From: Allomyces macrogynus ATCC 38327
Lineage: Eukaryota; Blastocladiomycota; Blastocladiomycetes; Blastocladiales; Blastocladiaceae
NCBI GenBank assembly: GCA_000151295.1
Contig: GG745352.1
Span: 513,056-577,055, forward strand
Length of the DNA stretch: 64,000 nucleotides
Direction: 5' to 3'
Shown here: piece after piece, positions 46,424 to 57,761 of the stretch
Layout: each line of letters begins with the position of its first letter
How positions within the stretch are numbered: position 1 is the first letter of the stretch
Translations under genes and position numbers: made by a program
Notes under the pieces: generated by a model
The model's input: the letters and a program-made list of their open reading frames with translations, nothing else
Database searches by the model: none
Told to the model about the DNA's origin: nothing

Positions 46424-46902
46424 GGTGTCTTGGTTACTTGGCCTGTTGCTTGCGAGTAGGTCTTGTTGGCGAGGATAGTGATGATGCGGCGAGTTTGAAG
46501 AATGAAGGGCTGGATGCCGATTCAAGGTTCTCTTGCTGCAGATTGAGCTGTACGTATGTCAGAGACGGCCAGAGACAGACGGCAAGACGAAATGTGGGCA
46601 TTTTCAGCTTGGCGGCAGCGCGCGGCATCGGCCAAGAGCGTTGACAATGGTTTATGGCCTGTAGCATCCTTTCTCTGTCCAAAAATTGGCAGGTCGCTTC
46701 CAGCAATTTCACCCGCTTGACTCTCCCTTGAAAGGAAAGAATATATGTTGAAGGGAGGACTCACAAGTACTGTGGATTCCGATTGTCGCGCCGGATGCGG
46801 GGACGGGTATCACCCATGATATCCGTCCGAGGGACACTTTAAACGGAATCCACAATAACAAACGGAAACAAATCGCCAGTCATACACATTTCCAATTCCC
46901 AC
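46424..46902. other. Upstream region of the hydratase-like gene
   Basis: No recognisable gene or repeat. Confidence 0.4.
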
Positions 46903-47463
46903 TCAATTCAAATCGAACCGCGCCGCTAACTGTGCATAACACGGACTCTCATCCCAGACATTCCGATTCTGCATCCGGCGCCACAACGACTTGTGCACGG
47001 ACATCCGGTCGAGCAAGGCAGTGGCCATGTTGACACCCAGCGCTTTGCTGTCAAAACCAACAAGTGCGTCCTTGTCTGGAGTGCCATGACCCAAGCGCGT
47101 GCCACTCCATCACGCAGTGGCTTCGAGTCCAAATCAAGCGTTTAGAGGCCATCGGGAAAGCGCATTGGGCCGCGATCGCACTTGTTGCCTTGTAAGGCCA
47201 AGGCACGCAGTGTCTTGGGCCAGATGCGGTCCAGCACGTCAAGGTCAGCAGTGACCAGTCCACACCCAGACAACGTGAGCGACTGGAGGTGCGGCAGCAT
47301 GCTCTGCACAAGAGCATGCACACAAATATCAGCGTTGTTGCGCAAGCAGGAGATCACGCAAAGCGCCTTAAGCGAGCGTGGGAGCCGGGAAAATTCAGGG
47401 CGGTCGTCTCTTGCCACGGTTGAAAAAACCACACCGAGCTCACGGCACATACTCGTGGTCTAA
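46903..47463 (-). pseudogene. LRR-family C-terminal relic
   Basis: The minus strand reads LPRSLKALCVISCLRNNADI, LPHLQSLTLSGCGLV and LRALALQGNKCDRGPMRF. An in-frame stop follows, then LDLDSKPLRDGVAR with a frameshift, and it ends SKALGVNMATALLDRMSVHKSLWRRM. The last block is the counterpart of SKTLGANMVAALRERMPVRI in the relic at 49954-50450. These are LRR-type repeats of the family represented by the intact gene at 47981-49507. A stop and a frameshift show it is dead. Confidence 0.65.
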
Positions 47464-47693
47464 TCGTCGAAATGGACGCTCAAATGTACTGTTGCGCGTG
47501 GCAAGGATGCGACAAGAACTTGCCCGTGTTCGCGATTCAGGTTCTTGCCATCAAACGTAAACGAGCCGACAGACGTTGGGAGGCTGGCAGAACGCGATCG
47601 CCCTGTTGTCGTCTGCAGTATTTTCGGATGACATCAAAGTCATATCAACCATGGTAATCCGTTTCGAGGCAACGCGTGCATGACTGAATCAAG

Positions 47694-47767
47694 GCCAGTA
47701 ATCCCAGAGCCAACACCAAGCTTGAGTCGGGCCAGTAATCCCAGAGCCAACACCAAGCTTGAGTCGG
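47694..47767 (+). repeat. 37-base tandem duplication
   Basis: A 37-base unit beginning GCCAGTAATCCCAGAGCC occurs twice, at 47694-47730 and 47731-47767, without mismatches. It lies about 215 bases upstream of the start of the intact LRR gene, in its presumed promoter or 5' leader. Confidence 0.9.
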
Positions 47768-47980
47768 TTCAAAGAGGGCAGTTGTGGAATCAGTTTAGTG
47801 ATGGCTGTGAGCTATTGCACTGGAATCCCGTCCACATGGGGGCGGAACACTTCGAGCAATGCATTTCTCTGTTTTCGACGGTGGCCGCTGACGAAAGTTT
47901 TCGACGTTCAAGTCTTGAGGCAACGACATCCAGGTTGCGTTGGTGCTCTGATCTTCAAACGACGCCACACCTCTGCTTCG

Positions 47981-49507
47981 ATGGCGACTGATAGCAGTTC
48001 TTCTACCACTTGCCGCAATCGCGTCCATTCTAATGCAGGACTTCCTTCACCCCGACTCGACGATCTGCCGTTTGAAATCGTTGCCACAATTTGCCGTCAA
48101 GCCTTGGCCTCTGACGTCCAGGATCTAAGCCATGATCTTGACCCCAAGCATGACCTTGTTCAGCTCGCACGCGTCGCGCCCAACTGCTACATGCCAGCAC
48201 TAAGAGCAGTCGTACGGCATGCTGACCGGTTCTGCTTGATCGAACCTAATGCCCAAGTTTGTGGGGTATGGACGCTCGAACGAGCATTTTCCATTCAGGC
48301 TGTTGGATGTATTGCATTCGACGTTCGGAGCCCGCGTGTTCCTGGTCCAGATGGGCTTGCGCGGCCTCCCATGTACTTGTTGTTGGGTGCGGTGGATGAC
48401 ACAAGCGTGCCGCCTCGCGAAATTGTTCCACGAGGCATGGCCGTGCTGATCCCGCCAACAGCAATTCGCACCATGGCGGTGATGCGTCTTAATTCATGGG
48501 TTCTTGACTACCCCCTCCCGCCGAAACTCGCCCAGCTCGCCATACATACTCGTTTCCTGACTGTTCGGGCACAAGTTGGGACGCTCGCTGGCCACGCGCT
48601 AGGGTCGCGGCGCCAACGTTTGGGTGTCCATGGCCGTGTTCACATCCCCACTATTCCCATTCCAATGATCGCGCGCACCCTTCCGTCATCCATGCATAAC
48701 TTGCTGATCATTTCGCCAAAAAGAATCGACGACACTGACGCTGAGTTGCTTGCAAGCGCGCTCTCCCCCTGGATGCGACACGTGCGTCTTGCTGGCCTCG
48801 CCACCAAGTTGCTTTCTTCTCGTGGGGTCATGGCCATTCTGGCGCACCTCCCTGCCGACCAGCTCGTGTCGCTGGATCTCAGCCACAACGGCCAGAGCGC
48901 CGAGTCGTTACATTTACTTGCGCACTGGCTACAACGTACCACACGGCTTGAGCTTTTAGCGGTCGACTTTACGCTGTCGAACGCCAACAGCCCGAATCAA
49001 AGCGGCGGACCAATTGCGTTCGACCCCGTTCTTGCTGCGCTCCCAACGACGCTGCGCACGCTGTCGCTCAAACACAGCATTGCGTCGGCCGCTGAATTTG
49101 CCAAATCGGCCGTGCGACTCCGACATCTCCATACTCTCCACTTGTCGTACATGAGTCCAGCTGCCGCGTCCAGTCTTGCCACGCTGATTCCGTGCCTGCC
49201 GCCAAGCGTGCGTGAGCTCGATCTTTCATACATCGACCTGAACGGCGGCATGCTGCTCACTGGCCTCATGACAGCGCATACGCTCGGCGTGCAGTTTCCC
49301 GAGTTGGTCAAGCTTAACCTGTGGATGACTGGGATCACAATGGAGCAGCTCGCGGCCATTCTGGACGCGCTAAAGAACGTGGGTGCTATTTGCGCGCTCC
49401 GCCAGCATCATCTTCTCGTTTTATGGGTCGGTAATGACGTTTCCTCGGATAATCCAGAGTTTGCGGCTATGCGCGAAAGATGGGCCAAGGAAGGGTGCGA
49501 CCTGTGA
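47981..49507 (+). CDS. F-box-like / leucine-rich-repeat protein, intact family member
   Basis: An uninterrupted frame of 508 residues starts at the ATG at 47981. The frame extends further upstream, but the F-box-like opening follows this ATG. Residues about 25-45 (LDDLPFEIVATICRQAL) resemble an F-box start. A helical segment follows (LVQLARVAPNCYMPALRAVVRH). From about residue 240 onward there are irregular LRRs, including LVSLDLSHNGQ, TLRTLSLKHSI, LRHLHTLHLSYM, SVRELDLSYIDLNG and LVKLNLWMTGI. F-box/LRR proteins usually present substrates to SCF ubiquitin ligases, but the F-box here is weak. It is the only intact copy among several family fragments in the window and is flanked on both sides by dead copies on the opposite strand. 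Confidence 0.78.
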   Translation: MATDSSSSTTCRNRVHSNAGLPSPRLDDLPFEIVATICRQALASDVQDLSHDLDPKHDLVQLARVAPNCYMPALRAVVRHADRFCLIEPNAQVCGVWTLERAFSIQAVGCIAFDVRSPRVPGPDGLARPPMYLLLGAVDDTSVPPREIVPRGMAVLIPPTAIRTMAVMRLNSWVLDYPLPPKLAQLAIHTRFLTVRAQVGTLAGHALGSRRQRLGVHGRVHIPTIPIPMIARTLPSSMHNLLIISPKRIDDTDAELLASALSPWMRHVRLAGLATKLLSSRGVMAILAHLPADQLVSLDLSHNGQSAESLHLLAHWLQRTTRLELLAVDFTLSNANSPNQSGGPIAFDPVLAALPTTLRTLSLKHSIASAAEFAKSAVRLRHLHTLHLSYMSPAAASSLATLIPCLPPSVRELDLSYIDLNGGMLLTGLMTAHTLGVQFPELVKLNLWMTGITMEQLAAILDALKNVGAICALRQHHLLVLWVGNDVSSDNPEFAAMRERWAKEGCDL

Positions 49508-49953
49508 TGCTGATCGAGTGTGCAAAGGAAATGGGCGTTGGATGTGGTAATTTGCGCCTGGCTCGACTGCATTGCGAACAGATCAAGCAATTCGTTCAAC
49601 TGTCGATTTAAAGATTCGTTGTGCCCCGCACGCTCTTTTGTCTTGCCAAAGCGGCCACATGATTTTGATATTTTTTCGCTCAATGCGACGCATGGACTGA
49701 AGCATTCTTTCACACGAGACTCTCATCCATGCGCCAAGGCGTCCTCTTTCTGGACAGGGGTTCCTTTCTGAAACTGGGATGTAAAAAATAAGGGACAGGA
49801 GCTATGACTCGGTGTGATCTTCGCCGTCCACCTCCTCACGAATGATTGTTACCAAGAGCATGTTGGCAACAAGTCGTCCAACCACATTCATCATCAAAAG
49901 CAGCCGAAACACATAACCTCCTCAAGCCCCATAAATCCCATCAAACCGCACCG
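49508..49953. other. Spacer between the intact LRR gene and an LRR relic
   Basis: No recognisable gene. Presumably the 3' flank of the LRR gene. Confidence 0.4.
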
Positions 49954-50450
49954 TCAGCTGCTCACGAAACGGGCTGTCGCGCTCCAACCACGCCCCAGCT
50001 TCATCCAGCGCCAGGACGATATCCGTACAGGCATTCGCTCTCGCAGCGCAGCCACCATGTTGGCACCTAATGTCTTGCTGCCCAGCTTCAACTCATGCAG
50101 GATCGTCGGTAATGCCATGACCCACGGGCGTGTAATCTCATCGCTCAATGGGTTTGAGTTTAAGTCGGTTGCATTCCACAAGTCAAGATGAATGTCAATG
50201 ATTGAGACTGTTTGGACGGACAGAGGCAGCGTTGCAATTTGACCGCACCGCACGGAAACGCGTTTCCATCATCGTCATGGCCCTGCAGAGCCAGCGAATG
50301 GCAATGCTTTCGAACGGAATAGTCAGGAGCGTCGTCCTGTCGTCGAATGAGAGAGGGAACGCAATGTGATGCACACTTCCACATTTCTGTCCGATGCTTG
50401 GTGTTGTGGTATCGAGCGCCGATAAACATCAGTTTATCCATACGTTCCTC
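49954..50450 (-). pseudogene. LRR-family C-terminal relic
   Basis: The minus strand reads HSLALQGHDDDGNAF, then after a frame change at about 50245 VQTVSIIDIHLDLWNATDLNS, PLSDEITRPWVMALPTI, and LHELKLGSKTLGANMVAALRER, to a stop. The order LALQG, D/N-rich, LDL, WVMAL, SKxLGxNM is shared with the relic at 46903-47463. Only the C-terminal third of the gene remains and the frame is broken. Bases 50451-50770 hold nothing recognisable. Confidence 0.6.
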
Positions 50451-50770
50451 ATTGCAATCGCATCAGCAGAGCAGAGGTCAGAGCATGTGATAGGCGATCT
50501 CGAGTCCTCCACTGCTTCCATCCTCAGACGTGGTCAAGATGACAACGAATCGAGGTCAGAGGCAAGGTGTTCTTGGACACTCACCTCGACAGCAACATTC
50601 TTGAAAATGATGACATCAATGCTCACTGTGGTGCTTGGGGACACGCGGGCTGAATCCGGTTCGCTCCAAAGAAGGTGATGGCAAATCGTTTCAATCAACT
50701 GACTTCAGCGTCAAAGAACTGGAGCGAGAGCAGGAATTGACAGCCCAATCCATTTCGCCACCATCATAGT

Positions 50771-53286
50771 TTACAGCCCAACGCGACTGCGCGACAATTT
50801 CGGGTGGACAGCAAACTCGCTCATCAGCGTCATTTCAGCCGCCCGTCGAGCCGCACGAATCACGCTCGGAAGCGCAGGCCACTGCTTCCCCGCCATCAAC
50901 AACCCAGCCGCAAGCGTGCCGACCAACGTATCACCAGCGCCCGTCACGTTCACGGGATTCACTGGTGTCCCGGGCTGCGCCCACGCGACCATGTACTCGG
51001 GCGTCCTCTTCTCCGACACGACAATCGTCGCCCACGACCACACGTCGTCCCTCAGCGCCTGCGCGCCCGCGCGTGTGTCGAGGTAGTCCAGGTCCGTCTC
51101 TGACAGGCGACGCACCACAACAATCCCGTCCTTGCCGCACTTGACGACGACCGTCGGGACTTGCAGTGCGAGCAGGACGGCGGGCGACAGAATCGCTTGC
51201 TCAATGAACGGCGGAATCCGCACGGACCCGAGCGTGCCCCACTGCGTGCGGTTCAGTCGGTCCACCTTCTCAGGGTACTTGTCGGCCATAATCTCGGCCA
51301 TCGCGCCGAGCTCGACCAGGTTCGGCGTAGTGTGGGTGATCCCCTTGGCACGGAACCACGGCAATGCGCTCGCTTTCGGGACCGACGTCGGCTCAAAGAC
51401 AACAGGGACATTGGCCTGCGCGCCGAGCGCCACAGCCTCATGGAACGTGGCCGGGTTCACGTTCCCGTCAACGACTACAACCGACGGGTTCAGCGGCACG
51501 CGCACTTGCGGCAGCGCAAACCGCGTCAGGACGCCCATGTCGGCCACGGCCGTCGCGAGCTGGCCGTCGCTCGTGTGCACGGCATTGTAGACGGCCGTGC
51601 GCTGGTGCGGCATCGTGATGATACCCGACGTGTCCATGTCCGCGGCCGCAACCATTTCGAGCAACGTTTTGCCCGCGAAATCGTCGCCGACGGCCGACAC
51701 GAGCAGCGGGTTCGTGTCGAGCAGGTGCATCGCCTCAGCCACGTTTCGCCCGACCCCACCGGCCGTTTGCTGGACGCGGCCCGGGAACGACGAGTGCAGC
51801 TGCAGATCCTTGGTCGCGAGCGTGCTCGTCACGTCAAGCGCGAGACCGCCGACGACAATCGGCCGCTTTTCCTGGGTGGCAGCGGCCTTGGCGTTAAGAT
51901 CCAGCGAGACGCGGGGGTCCTTGGATGCGGTCACCGTCCCCGACGTCGAGGCTGCCGCGCCAGGCAAGCCCAGGCTCTGCACCGTCGCCTTGGCCGCCCG
52001 TTCACGCTCAGCGCGCTTCATCTCCGCGAGTCGCGCGGCAATCTTACCACCGACGTGCGCATTGTTCTTGATCAGCTCAATATTGGCCGCAAGCGACTTG
52101 CCCCGCGTCAACTCCGCAACACGCGCGAGCAGGAACGGGGTTGCATCACGCCCAACAATCCCGCGCGCCACGGCTTCGGCGAGCGCCTGGTCAATCGCGC
52201 TCTGGATGAGCGCCGACGACGCGGCGTGCTGTTCCGGAATCGGAACAGCGACAACGACACCGGACCGCAGCTGCAGCTGCTTGTTGGCGTAAATGATAGC
52301 GGCGCACTCGTCAATGGTCGGCGAGTGGTTCGGCGACTTGAGCCCACTGCGTGGCGTGTAGAAGGCGGGGAAGTCGGCGGTCGGGCCGTGCGTCGTGACG
52401 GTCACGCCTTGGGTTTCCTGGTTTCATGTGATGACGGTTATTGAGTGAGTGGGAGGACAAAAATTGGTGTGCGAGAGGGTGGAATAAACGCACAAGGTAT
52501 TCGAGCGTCTTGGGAATGTCGAGAATGCTCTTGACGCCCGCGCACACGACAGCGACCGGAGTCCTACCCTACAGATCAGCAAGGTCAGGTCAGCTTCTGT
52601 CCTCTCCACCTAATTACGGCAAGAGAGCACGCACAAGCTCGGTCAAATCGGCACTAATGTCCATGGTCTCCTCGGCGCCGCGGTGCACGCCGCCGATCCC
52701 GCCCGTCGTAAACACTACAGGCAGATCAGAACGACGGTCAGTCATGTGGACATGGAGATGAAGCAACCATTTCGTGAATAGCAACCGCACCATCAATCCC
52801 AGCCTTGTCAGCGACCAACATGGTCCCACTGACTGTAGTCCCGCCACTCCCTCCGCGCGCCAGCACCTACTCAACGCTCATCAGTCCCAGATCCTACCAC
52901 CCTGCCTCGAATCTTCACCCACGCACCGCAGCAAAATCGCGGCGCGACGTCTTGCTCACTCGATCGCGGCCAAGCTGACCAAACGCCGTCATTTCCGCGT
53001 CCGTGAGCCCGACATGGATCGCACCGTCCAAAATCGCAATCGTCGCCGGCTCGGCACCCTCGGAACGGATAATGTCCTCGACGACGCGCGCCGTCTCGAC
53101 ATTTTGCGGGAACGGCATGCCATGCGAAATGATGGTTGATTCGAGCGCGACGACGGGCTTGTGCGCGTCGAGCGCCGCGCGCACGCTTGGCGAGTAGACA
53201 AACAGGTCGGTGGACAAGGCGCGCCGCGTGGGCGCGAATCGCCGGGCGGCGGCGTTCGCCATCGAGCGGGTGACAAAACGAAGCAT
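50771..53286 (-). CDS. Pseudouridine-5'-phosphate glycosidase / pseudouridine kinase fusion
   Basis: Five exons (53286-52927, 52866-52791, 52714-52635, 52568-52494, 52417-50771) give 745 residues. The N-terminus ([19 protein letters not shown], then TRRALSTD) looks like a mitochondrial presequence. Residues about 30-335 are a PsuG glycosidase: [98 protein letters not shown] and VPIPEQHA. Residues about 380-740 are a PfkB sugar kinase: [29 protein letters not shown] and [12 protein letters not shown], with the catalytic Asp about 690. Together they phosphorylate pseudouridine and split it into uracil and ribose 5-phosphate, the RNA-salvage route usually encoded by two bacterial genes. It shares a 360-base upstream region with SNU13. 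Confidence 0.95.
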
Positions 53287-53646
53287 CGTGATTTGTGGTG
53301 GTTGTGCTTGTGGTCGTGGTTCTGGTCGGGTCAGAAGCGTGAGTCCAGTTGGCAATCTTGATCCAAATGGTGCTTGACTGGTGTGTTGCAGCGAGAACAA
53401 AGGATCGGCACAACCAAGAGCGTCGCAAACTTGCAAGCGGCGAAAGGAGCCGAGATAAAATCAGCGTTGGTTGTTCTTGGTTTTTCGAACTCGGTGCGAA
53501 AATTGTTGTCTTACAGCAACGATCATGCTGGAGCACCTGATCATGTTAACACACCTGGCCTGCTTTCGGCTTTCCACTCGTTCGTGAACCAAGTCCTTTC
53601 GAATCTCCGACCTCAACTCGTCGTCGAACCCAAACTCGCTAGCAAC
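53287..53646. promoter_or_regulatory. Shared upstream region of PsuG-PfkB and SNU13
   Basis: About 360 bases separate two divergent start codons. Promoter role is inferred from position; no element stands out. Confidence 0.4.
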
Positions 53647-54106
53647 ATGGTGAGTCTTTGCCCGCACTTTGCCCACCTAGCCGCTGTCCACGATCGCTCA
53701 CTACGCCGCTTCCCCGCCAATTCCTTAGTCGACCCCCAACCCCAAGGCCTTCCCGCTCGCCGACGCGACGCTGACGACGACGATTCTGGACCTCGTCCAG
53801 CAGGCCTCGCACTACAAGCAGCTCAAGAAGGGTGCCAACGAGGCGACCAAAACGCTCAACCGCGGCATTTCCGAATTCATTGTCATGGCCGCCGACACCG
53901 AGCCGATTGAGATCCTCCTGCACCTGCCGCTGCTCTGCGAGGACAAGAACGTGCCCTACGTGTTTGTGCCGTCCAAGGTCGCGCTCGGCCGTGCGTGTGG
54001 TGTGAGCCGGTCGGTGATTGCCGCGTCGGTCACGACCAACGCGGCGTCCGACCTGGTCCCGCAGATCAACACGATCAAGCAAAACATTGAGAAGTTGCTC
54101 ATCTAA
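53647..54106 (+). CDS. SNU13: U4/U6 snRNP and box C/D snoRNP protein SNU13 (15.5K)
   Basis: The coding part of exon 1 is just the start codon, 53647-53649, followed by a GTGAGT donor. Exon 2 is 53729-54106. Together they give 126 residues, the usual length. The sequence is typical L7Ae/NHP2L1: [79 protein letters not shown] and [15 protein letters not shown]. It binds kink-turn RNA in U4 snRNA and C/D snoRNAs in the nucleus. The start-codon-only exon is supported because the intron reading has no similarity, while the joined product begins exactly like relatives. Confidence 0.97.
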
Positions 54107-54411
54107 GGCGATGAGGATGTCGTTGCGTGTCGGGAGGAGGGGCGCCTGACGCTCGGATGGAAGCGTTCCGATGACGAGCATGGGTGCCGTCGTTTGCATG
54201 TTGGAATTGGTAGTCCTGGAATGAAATTTGATTGCCGTTTCTTTCTCTATTCGCCTTGATCGTGTCACCAGGCCGTTGCTCTGGTTCATTCGTGGTGGCG
54301 CGCTGGCCAGCTTTTGACTTCGTTATCGACAGACACGTCCTTGCTCTCTTTCCTCGGCAACGTCCGCATCACCTCAGGCCTCGATCGCACCCGTCGCAAC
54401 AACCAGCTACA
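54107..54411. other. Short intergenic region before the dioxygenase gene
   Basis: About 300 bases hold the 3' flank of SNU13 and the probable promoter of the next gene. Nothing else seen. Confidence 0.4.
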
Positions 54412-55516
54412 ATGACCGCGCAAGCGCCGCCGCCATTCGAGTTCACCGACGCCATGAAGCAGCAGGTCAGCATGCACGCCACGATGCTCACCGCCCAAGA
54501 AATATATGATGGCGACTAACGATCGACGGCACGCGGCCATGACGACAGTTTCTGGACCAGGGCTACCTGATTATCCCCAACTTCTTCTCCAAGGAGGACG
54601 CGGCCGCGCTCAAACAGCGCAGCGACGAGCTGCTCGAGGAAATGGACTTGTCGACGCACCCGATGACGCGGTTTAGTACCGGTGGCGAGGTTTGTTGGTT
54701 TGCTGGACTCTCACCAGCAGTCTTCCTTGCGAATCACGACTGACGACGCGTCGCGCATCTGCTCATCCCCCGCAGAACGGCGACAAGCACGTCGGCGACG
54801 AGTACTTTCTGAACTCCAATGACAAGATCCGCTTCTTCTTCGAGGAGGGCGCATTCGACGCGCAGGGCAAGTTAACCAAACCCAAGACGCGCGCCATCAA
54901 CAAGATCGGGCACGCTTTGCACGTCCTCGATCCGAAATTCAAGGCCTTCTCGCACCGTCCGGCCATTGCCACGATCGCGCGCAAACTCGACTTTATCAAG
55001 CCCGTGATTTTGCAAAGCATGGCCATCTTCAAGCAGCCGGAGATTGGTGGGGAAGTCCCACCACACCAGGACTCGACGTTCCTGTATACGAACCCGCCGT
55101 CAGCGGTCGGGTTCTGGTTTGCGCTCGAAGACTGCCGCGTGACCAACGGGTGCCTGACGTTTGTGCCTGGGTCGCACAAGGCGCACCCGATCACGAAGCG
55201 GTTTGTGCGCGTCGACCCGTCGGGCAAGAACGCCGGGACCACTTTTGAAGGTACCGACAACTTGGCGACGATTCCGAAAGACCAGTATGTTGTGGGCGAG
55301 GTGGATGCCGGCACGCTGGTCCTGATTCACGGTGGCGTCGTGCACGCGTCGTCGGCCAACACGTCCAGCAAGTCGCGGTACATTTACACGTTCCATGTCG
55401 TCGATGGCGCGCGCGAGTACGACGTCAAGAACTGGTTGCAGCCGTCCAAGGACTTGCCGTTTGATTCGATTTTTGAGGGCGCGGCGGTGGGAGAGGGGCG
55501 TTTGCCGTCGGCGTGA
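54412..55516 (+). CDS. Phytanoyl-CoA dioxygenase family protein, PHYHD1-like
   Basis: Exons 54412-54465, 54549-54689 and 54776-55516 give 311 residues, close to animal PHYHD1. The start is the ATG that opens a short exon before FLDQGYLIIPNFF. The iron(II)/2-oxoglutarate fold shows its metal ligands at His about 162 and Asp about 164 (PPHQDSTFLYT) and His about 255 (HGGVVHAS). Downstream, an Arg in SKSRYIYTFH probably binds 2-oxoglutarate. Other family blocks are NKIGHALHVLDPKF, LEDCRVTNGCLTFVPGSH and NWLQPSKDLPFDSIF. PHYHD1 has 2-oxoglutarate turnover, but its natural substrate is not settled, so the substrate here is unknown. Confidence 0.95.
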
Positions 55517-56060
55517 GGGCGAACCGCGCGTCCGCGGTCTTTGACGCGCCGGGGCGTTTGATGAATGAGGGAGCGCGTCGTCTTCATTTGCGCTCCTGCA
55601 TGCTCTTGCCCCAATTTGATCGTCACTTTCTGGGCAAGCGCAAGAAGACCAAAAAGTGGGAGAAGTTCAGATGGCAACCAGTCAGCTGAGAAGGCGTGAG
55701 ATGGCCGCGAGGGCGGAGTTCTCGCTCGCTTGCTTTTCGCGCTGCCCACGCGCGCACCGCCAGCAAACGACCCGACGCCACCGCACCCACCGCTCATTCT
55801 CTCTCTTGCCCGTCAACCTTTTGCCGAGTGTACGTTGCCCCCGCTCAACGACTCGCCAGCATGGTCAAGCCGCTGCTGGGCCGCTCTATGCCAACCGACA
55901 TCGCACCAGCGCGACGCGCTCGATGCAGAGGAGCCAGCGGCAGCGTCGCTAGTCACTTGGCATGCGCGCGCTTCTCCTCCAACGGAACGTCCGCAGCACC
56001 ACGACCACGAGACCAGTTTGCTGACGCTCTTTCTGCCCTCACTCCCTCAGATCTGCCACC
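55517..56060. other. Upstream region of eIF5A
   Basis: No gene is seen. Short plus-strand ORFs between 55656 and 56060 are low complexity and have no motifs. This probably contains the eIF5A promoter and leader. Confidence 0.4.
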
Positions 56061-56540
56061 ATGTCCGACACTGAGCACGACCACGACTTCTCGGCCGGTG
56101 CCGGCGCGTCGCTGACCTACCCGATGCAGTGCTCGGCGCTGCGCAAGAACGGCCACGTCGTGATCAAGGGCCGTCCCTGCAAGATTGTTGACATGTCGAC
56201 GTCCAAGACGGGCAAGCACGGCCACGCCAAGGTGAACCTGACGGCCATCGACATCTTCACGGGCAAGAAGCTCGAGGACGTGTCGCCGTCGACGCACAAC
56301 ATGGACGTGCCGCACGTGTCGCGCAACGAGTACTCGCTCATCAACATTGACGAGGGCTACCTCAACCTCATGGACGATGCCGGCAACACCAAGGACGACG
56401 TCAAGGTGCCCGAGGGCGACCTCGGCGCCAAGCTCACGGCCGAATTTGAGGACGGCAAGGAACTGCTCGTCACGATCATCGCCGCCATGGGCGAGGAGGC
56501 CTGCATCCAGTACAAGGAGGCGCCCAAGGGCTCGTCGTAA
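56061..56540 (+). CDS. Translation factor eIF5A
   Basis: A single-exon frame of 159 residues, the normal length for the eukaryotic factor. The hypusination loop [12 protein letters not shown] is intact, with the modified Lys at about residue 52. Other family blocks are [59 protein letters not shown] and the C-terminal OB fold. eIF5A relieves ribosome stalling at proline-rich and other difficult motifs, and this genome, with its many Pro-rich tails, encodes plenty. It depends on deoxyhypusine synthase and hydroxylase encoded elsewhere. The absence of an intron is unusual for this window. Confidence 0.98.
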   Translation: MSDTEHDHDFSAGAGASLTYPMQCSALRKNGHVVIKGRPCKIVDMSTSKTGKHGHAKVNLTAIDIFTGKKLEDVSPSTHNMDVPHVSRNEYSLINIDEGYLNLMDDAGNTKDDVKVPEGDLGAKLTAEFEDGKELLVTIIAAMGEEACIQYKEAPKGSS

Positions 56541-57761
56541 ATTGGCTGCCGCCGTACCGCGGTGGTGTCGGGCACCCGAATATGGTGGTGCTCGATGTGA
56601 ACATGGACCATTTTTTGATTCTTTTGCCTTCGGAAGAGTACTTTTTGAGCATGGCGCGAGGTCGGGAGTACTTGACTCCCACCCACATCCACGCAAAGGA
56701 CAGTCACCATCGCGTCGCGCGCCGCGAAATGAATCGTCATCATCGGCGAGTCGCACACACGCACGCACCCATGTTGGGGGAAAATGAAACCCACGCGCAC
56801 CTGGCGTCCAACGCGAAGGTCTAAGGTTTGTTGAGTGCCAGTCAGGTGCGGTGCGGGCATGGCCATGAGGGCAAATTGCGGAAGGCATCGGACGGCAAGC
56901 CTTGAACCGCTGCCACAACACCGCAACTTTGGTGGAAACCGCTCCTGGTCGGCCTGACAGCCATGCCGTACGCCCCGCACCACTCCTCTTCATCTGCCCA
57001 CTCAAACGCAAGTTACGCACCAGACAGTCTTGCGCCTGCCCCGGGAGGGACAGCCCCGCGCCGCGCCGCTTCAAGGCGCACGGACCATGGATCAGCAGAG
57101 CGGAATGGCCTGACAACAAACCGACCAGCTCTCTCTCCCTTCTCAACGACACCTGTCGATTTCGCAACAACAACCACGGCGCTGGCGCTCGTCTTCGAGA
57201 CGAGCGACCATCACCACCACTACCATCAACAACGGTTTAGACTGGCGCATTTGACCACGCCGACAACGAGCATCAACTGCGAGTCCCGGTCGCTTTTCGT
57301 GCCGCAGTCATCCTGCAACGTTGAGCCGTTGACCGCTGCGCCGCGACCGCTTGCTCCAACCAACCAACCACGACGAACTCGACATTGCCTTTGTTCCCCT
57401 CCTCGAACCGACCGCGCCCGACGTCTGCTTGCTCGCCGTCCACCTTACGCGGCCTCCTCTCCACGGATTGGCATCCATCGAGCCGGCCGTACCGCAGTCA
57501 CTTGCTCCGATTTTCCACGACCTCCTGGCCGAACGAGGCGCTCGCGCCACGTTTTCCGCCCGCCAAATTTTTGCTCTGGCAGCACACTTGCCGTCACCTC
57601 GAAACGCGCACGGACGCCGCGCTGGCCGGGATTGATCCAGCCGCGCCGCCCCCATCGACCAGCTCGCCGCCGGTGGTATGTCCCGTTCTGGCTGGCCGTT
57701 TACGTGCCTGTCGGCAACTGGGACCTCGACTCTTTCTCTTTCCATCGTCGCCTGACCTCGG
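56541..57761. other. 1.2 kb upstream of the kinase gene
   Basis: Overlapping ORFs on both strands (for example 56963-58111 plus, 55953-57173 minus) are low-complexity shadows of GC-rich sequence without motifs. This probably includes the eIF5A 3' end and the kinase promoter. Confidence 0.5.

Noticed and set aside
51161..52444. 427-codon plus-strand ORF
   Set aside because: It is antisense to the PsuG-PfkB last exon, which has clear family motifs; the plus reading has none.
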